Assembly (NCBI RefSeq): GCF_034120055.1
Contig: NZ_CP139368.1
Location: 3,224,001 to 3,288,000 of the forward strand
Source of the DNA: Microbacterium rhizosphaerae
GTDB taxonomy: Bacteria; Actinomycetota; Actinomycetes; Actinomycetales; Microbacteriaceae
Reading direction: 5' to 3'
Length of the DNA: 64,000 nucleotides
Below, in pieces: positions 61,934 through 64,000 of the stretch. The position numbers were made by a program, and so were the translations under genes. The notes under the pieces are model-generated. The model was given only the letters and a program-made list of their open reading frames with translations. It was not told the DNA's origin and searched no databases. The first letter of the stretch is position 1; each line of letters opens with the position of its first letter.

Positions 61934-62283
61934 GCCTCGTCCAGCTCCCGCAGCTCGAGCTCCATGGTCCACTCCGGACCGTGGATGCGCAGGAACCGGG
62001 TCCCCCACTCGACGGCCTCGTCGCGCGAGCGCGTCTGCAGCAGGCAGTAGCCGCCCACGACCTCCTTCGACTCCGTGAACGGACCGTCGAGCACGGTCGT
62101 CTCGCCGTTCGAGAGCCGGATTCGGGCCGCCTCGTCGAAGGGACGGAGACCTGCCGTATCGAGGAGCACGCCGGCCTTCGTCATCTCCTCGATGAGCCGG
62201 CCCATGTCCTCCTCCAGCTTCTCGTCCGGCCCCTGCGGGGGAAGGTTGTCCATGTCGGGCCGGATCAGCATCAGGTAGCGCAT
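61930..62283 (-). CDS. YciI-family protein paired with a sigma factor
   Basis: A 117-residue YciI-like protein: MRYLMLIRPDMDNLPPQGPDEKLEEDMGRLIEEMTKAGVLLDTAGLRPFDEAARIRLSNGETTVLDGPFTESKEVVGGYCLLQTRSRDEAVEWGTRFL. The DGPF motif and a trailing helix are in place. It is the first gene of a two-gene operon with the sigma factor (GTGA overlap). This YciI-plus-sigma pairing is widespread in actinobacteria. The other YciI gene in this window (51001) is not linked to a sigma factor. Confidence 0.92.
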   Translation of the reverse strand: MRYLMLIRPDMDNLPPQGPDEKLEEDMGRLIEEMTKAGVLLDTAGLRPFDEAARIRLSNGETTVLDGPFTESKEVVGGYCLLQTRSRDEAVEWGTRFLRIHGPEWTMELELRELDEA

Positions 62284-62298
62284 GTGTCCGATCCTCCC

Positions 62299-62868
62299 CT
62301 ACGCCACGCTGTAGCGCAGGTACACGGCGCCGCTGTCGAAGGAGCGCGATTCGACGAGGTCGAGCGCGAAGTCGGACCCGGCGGGGAACAGCGGGGTCCC
62401 TCCCCCGATCACGACCGGATGCACCACGACCCGGAACTCGTCGATCAGCCCGAGGTCGAGGAACGAGTGCACGAGCTTCGGGCTCGCGTAGATCGCGATC
62501 GTGCCGCCGGGCTGCTCCTTGAGCCGCCCGAACTGCTCCGCGAGGTCTCCGCGCACGAGCGTCGTGTTGTTCCAGTCGGCGGACTCGAGGGTGGTGGAGC
62601 ACACGATCTTGTCGACGGCGTTGACCCATTCCGCGTGCGCACGCTCGGTCTGCGAGCTCTCCTCGTTCGGCTGAGTGCTCCAGTAGCCGTACATCCCGAG
62701 GTAGGTCTCGCGACCGTACACGGGCAGGTCGAAGTCCTCCTGGATGTGCCGCGCGTACGCGGCGAGCTCCTCGCTGTAGGCGCGGTGGGTCCACTCGAAG
62801 CCCGTCCCCTTGCCCGACGACACGTATCCGTCGAGCGTCATGTGCTCGAACGCGACGATCTTCCGCAT
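62299..62868 (-). CDS. RibD C-terminal/dihydrofolate-reductase-family protein
   Basis: A 189-residue protein of the RibD_C (bifunctional-reductase-like) family: MRKIVAFEHMTLDGYVSSGKGTGFEW at the N terminus, LPVYGRETYLGMYGYWS, and LGLIDEFRVVVHPVVIGGGTPLFPAGSDFAL as the C-terminal signature. It probably reduces a small cyclic substrate with NADPH; the substrate is unknown. It lies 15 bp upstream of the YciI gene on the same strand, so the three genes may be co-transcribed. Confidence 0.9.
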   Translation of the reverse strand: MRKIVAFEHMTLDGYVSSGKGTGFEWTHRAYSEELAAYARHIQEDFDLPVYGRETYLGMYGYWSTQPNEESSQTERAHAEWVNAVDKIVCSTTLESADWNNTTLVRGDLAEQFGRLKEQPGGTIAIYASPKLVHSFLDLGLIDEFRVVVHPVVIGGGTPLFPAGSDFALDLVESRSFDSGAVYLRYSVA

Positions 62869-62962
62869 GAGCGGTCCTTCTTCCGGTGTGCGGAGCCGCC
62901 TCTCGGCCCCTTCACCTGTTCCGTCGAACGAGCATCGCGGATTCGGACACCGCCGGGAGCAA

Positions 62963-64000
62963 TCACCCGTGCTGGAACCAGGTGGTCTTCCAATCCGTGT
63001 AGTTGTCGAGGGCGTGACGGGACAGGTCGCGGCCGAAGCCGGACTGGCGGAAGCCTCCGAACGGCGTCGTCAGGCCGAGTGCGTCGACGGTGTTCACGGA
63101 CACCGTGCCGGCCACGAGCCACTCGGCTACGCGGTGCGCGCGGCGGAGGTCGTTCGTCCACAGCGATGCCGCGAGGCCGTAGTCCGTCGCATTCGCGAGG
63201 CGGATCGCATCCTCTTCCGTCTCGAACGGCAGCACGGCCACGAGCGGCCCGAAAACCTCGACGCGGTGGAGGTCGTGGTCGGCGCCGAGTCCCGTGACGA
63301 TCGCCGGCCGCAGATAGGCGTCCGAGCCCGTGATCGTGACGCGTTCACCGCCCCTCACGAGCTCGCCGTCGGCAGCGGCACGCGCGATCGCGGCGCCCAC
63401 GTCGTCGGCGTGGGCGCGGCTGATGAGGCTGCCGTTGCCGGGAAGGCCGGCGAGGGGATCGCCCGGCTCGTACTCGACGGATGCGGCGGCCAGCAGCCGC
63501 ACGAACTCGTCATGCGCCGCGCGCTCGACGAGGATGCGCGAGTTCGCCGAGCAGACCTGCCCCTGGTTGTAGAACGCGCCGAAGGCGGCCTTCGCGGCGG
63601 CGCTCTCCAGGTCGGCGTCGGCGAAGACGACGTTGGAGCTCTTGCCGCCGGCCTCCAGGGCGACGCGCTTCATGTTGGAGGTGCCGGCATCCACCATCAG
63701 CTGCTGGGCGACCGCCGTCGATCCGGTGAACGCGAGCGCGTCGATGCCGGGGTGCCGCGCGATGCGGGTGCCGACGGTCGAGCCGCGGCCCGGCACGACG
63801 TTCAGCACCCCGGCCGGGATGCCGGCCTCGAGCGCGAGGTCGCCGAGCCGCAGGGCGGTCAGCGACGTCTCCGTCGCCGGCTTGTGCACGACGCTGTTCC
63901 CGGCGGCGAGCGCCGGGGCGAGCTTCCAGGCCGCGATCTCGAGCGGATAGTTCCACGGCGTGATGACGCCGACGACCCCGAGCGGCACGCGCCGGACGAG
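62963..64000 (-). CDS. Aldehyde dehydrogenase (N-terminal part outside window)
   Basis: The C-terminal 345 residues of an aldehyde dehydrogenase are present; the frame stays open to the right edge, where it reads LVRRVPLGVVGVITPWNYPLEIAAWKLAPAL. The catalytic Glu is in VALEAGGKSSNVVF and the nucleophile Cys in YNQGQVCSANSRI. The cofactor loop is LAFTGSTAVAQQLM. It is of the betaine-aldehyde/aminobutyraldehyde dehydrogenase type, which is interesting given the putrescine pathway at 28-34 kb, but the substrate cannot be assigned. The N-terminal 120-150 residues are missing. Confidence 0.85.
   Translation of the reverse strand, partial: LVRRVPLGVVGVITPWNYPLEIAAWKLAPALAAGNSVVHKPATETSLTALRLGDLALEAGIPAGVLNVVPGRGSTVGTRIARHPGIDALAFTGSTAVAQQLMVDAGTSNMKRVALEAGGKSSNVVFADADLESAAAKAAFGAFYNQGQVCSANSRILVERAAHDEFVRLLAAASVEYEPGDPLAGLPGNGSLISRAHADDVGAAIARAAADGELVRGGERVTITGSDAYLRPAIVTGLGADHDLHRVEVFGPLVAVLPFETEEDAIRLANATDYGLAASLWTNDLRRAHRVAEWLVAGTVSVNTVDALGLTTPFGGFRQSGFGRDLSRHALDNYTDWKTTWFQHG

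Overview
The window is about 70% G+C, densely packed, and reads like the chromosome of a Microbacteriaceae actinobacterium (Microbacterium-like). Supporting signs are a RamB-controlled glyoxylate shunt, paired HadA/HadB-type dehydratases next to murB, a CtpE-type P-type ATPase, an F420/Ddn-type protein, and many genes whose start codon lies only 6-8 nt after a TANNNT -10 box (leaderless transcripts). The genus is inferred from gene content; no rRNA is present. No phage, IS element, plasmid origin or CRISPR array was seen.

Layout. 0-10 kb: a molybdopterin oxidoreductase cut by the left edge, a PadR/HAAS-membrane pair, a GNAT enzyme, a HerA-like ATPase carrying a REP-type palindrome inside its coding sequence, a Ddn-like protein, a Bcr/CflA-type efflux pump and a CtpE-like P-type ATPase. 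10-15 kb: an ABC sugar importer (binding protein plus two permeases) divergent from a LacI repressor, with operator-like palindromes between them. 15-28 kb: ribosomal and transcription core (rplJ-rplL, rplA, rplK, nusG, secE, tRNA-Trp). Between rplJ and rplA sit about 9 kb of other genes: a pterin dehydratase, a YqaJ nuclease, an efflux pump with MarR, a TIR protein next to a SLOG/SLATT-like membrane protein, lysE with its LysR regulator, a DUF1801 protein and acylphosphatase.

28-36 kb: a putrescine/GABA catabolic operon (gabT, flavin amine oxidase, two succinate-semialdehyde dehydrogenases) divergent from a PucR regulator. 36-43 kb: two secreted arabinan/arabinoxylan-degrading enzymes (GH43-type and a 1543-residue GH51-type). 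43-45.5 kb: an amino-acid/amine oxidase and a DUF559 nuclease-like gene bracketed by two copies of an approximately 87-bp palindromic repeat. 45.6-50.6 kb: ramB divergent from aceB-aceA, followed by a strong hairpin and five tandem 63-bp palindromic units. 51-64 kb: YciI protein, an aspartate-type aminotransferase, murB-hadB-hadA, TauE/SafE, small membrane proteins, acyl-CoA synthetase, Dyp peroxidase, a YciI/sigma-factor pair, a RibD-type reductase and an aldehyde dehydrogenase cut by the right edge.

The most promising candidate for an undescribed system is the two-gene unit at 19.55-22.43 kb. It pairs a TIR enzyme domain anchored to the membrane with a SLOG-type nucleotide-sensor domain fused to two transmembrane hairpins. 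This resembles the signalling logic of Thoeris-like defence but with a membrane effector. It is an inference from domain content only.
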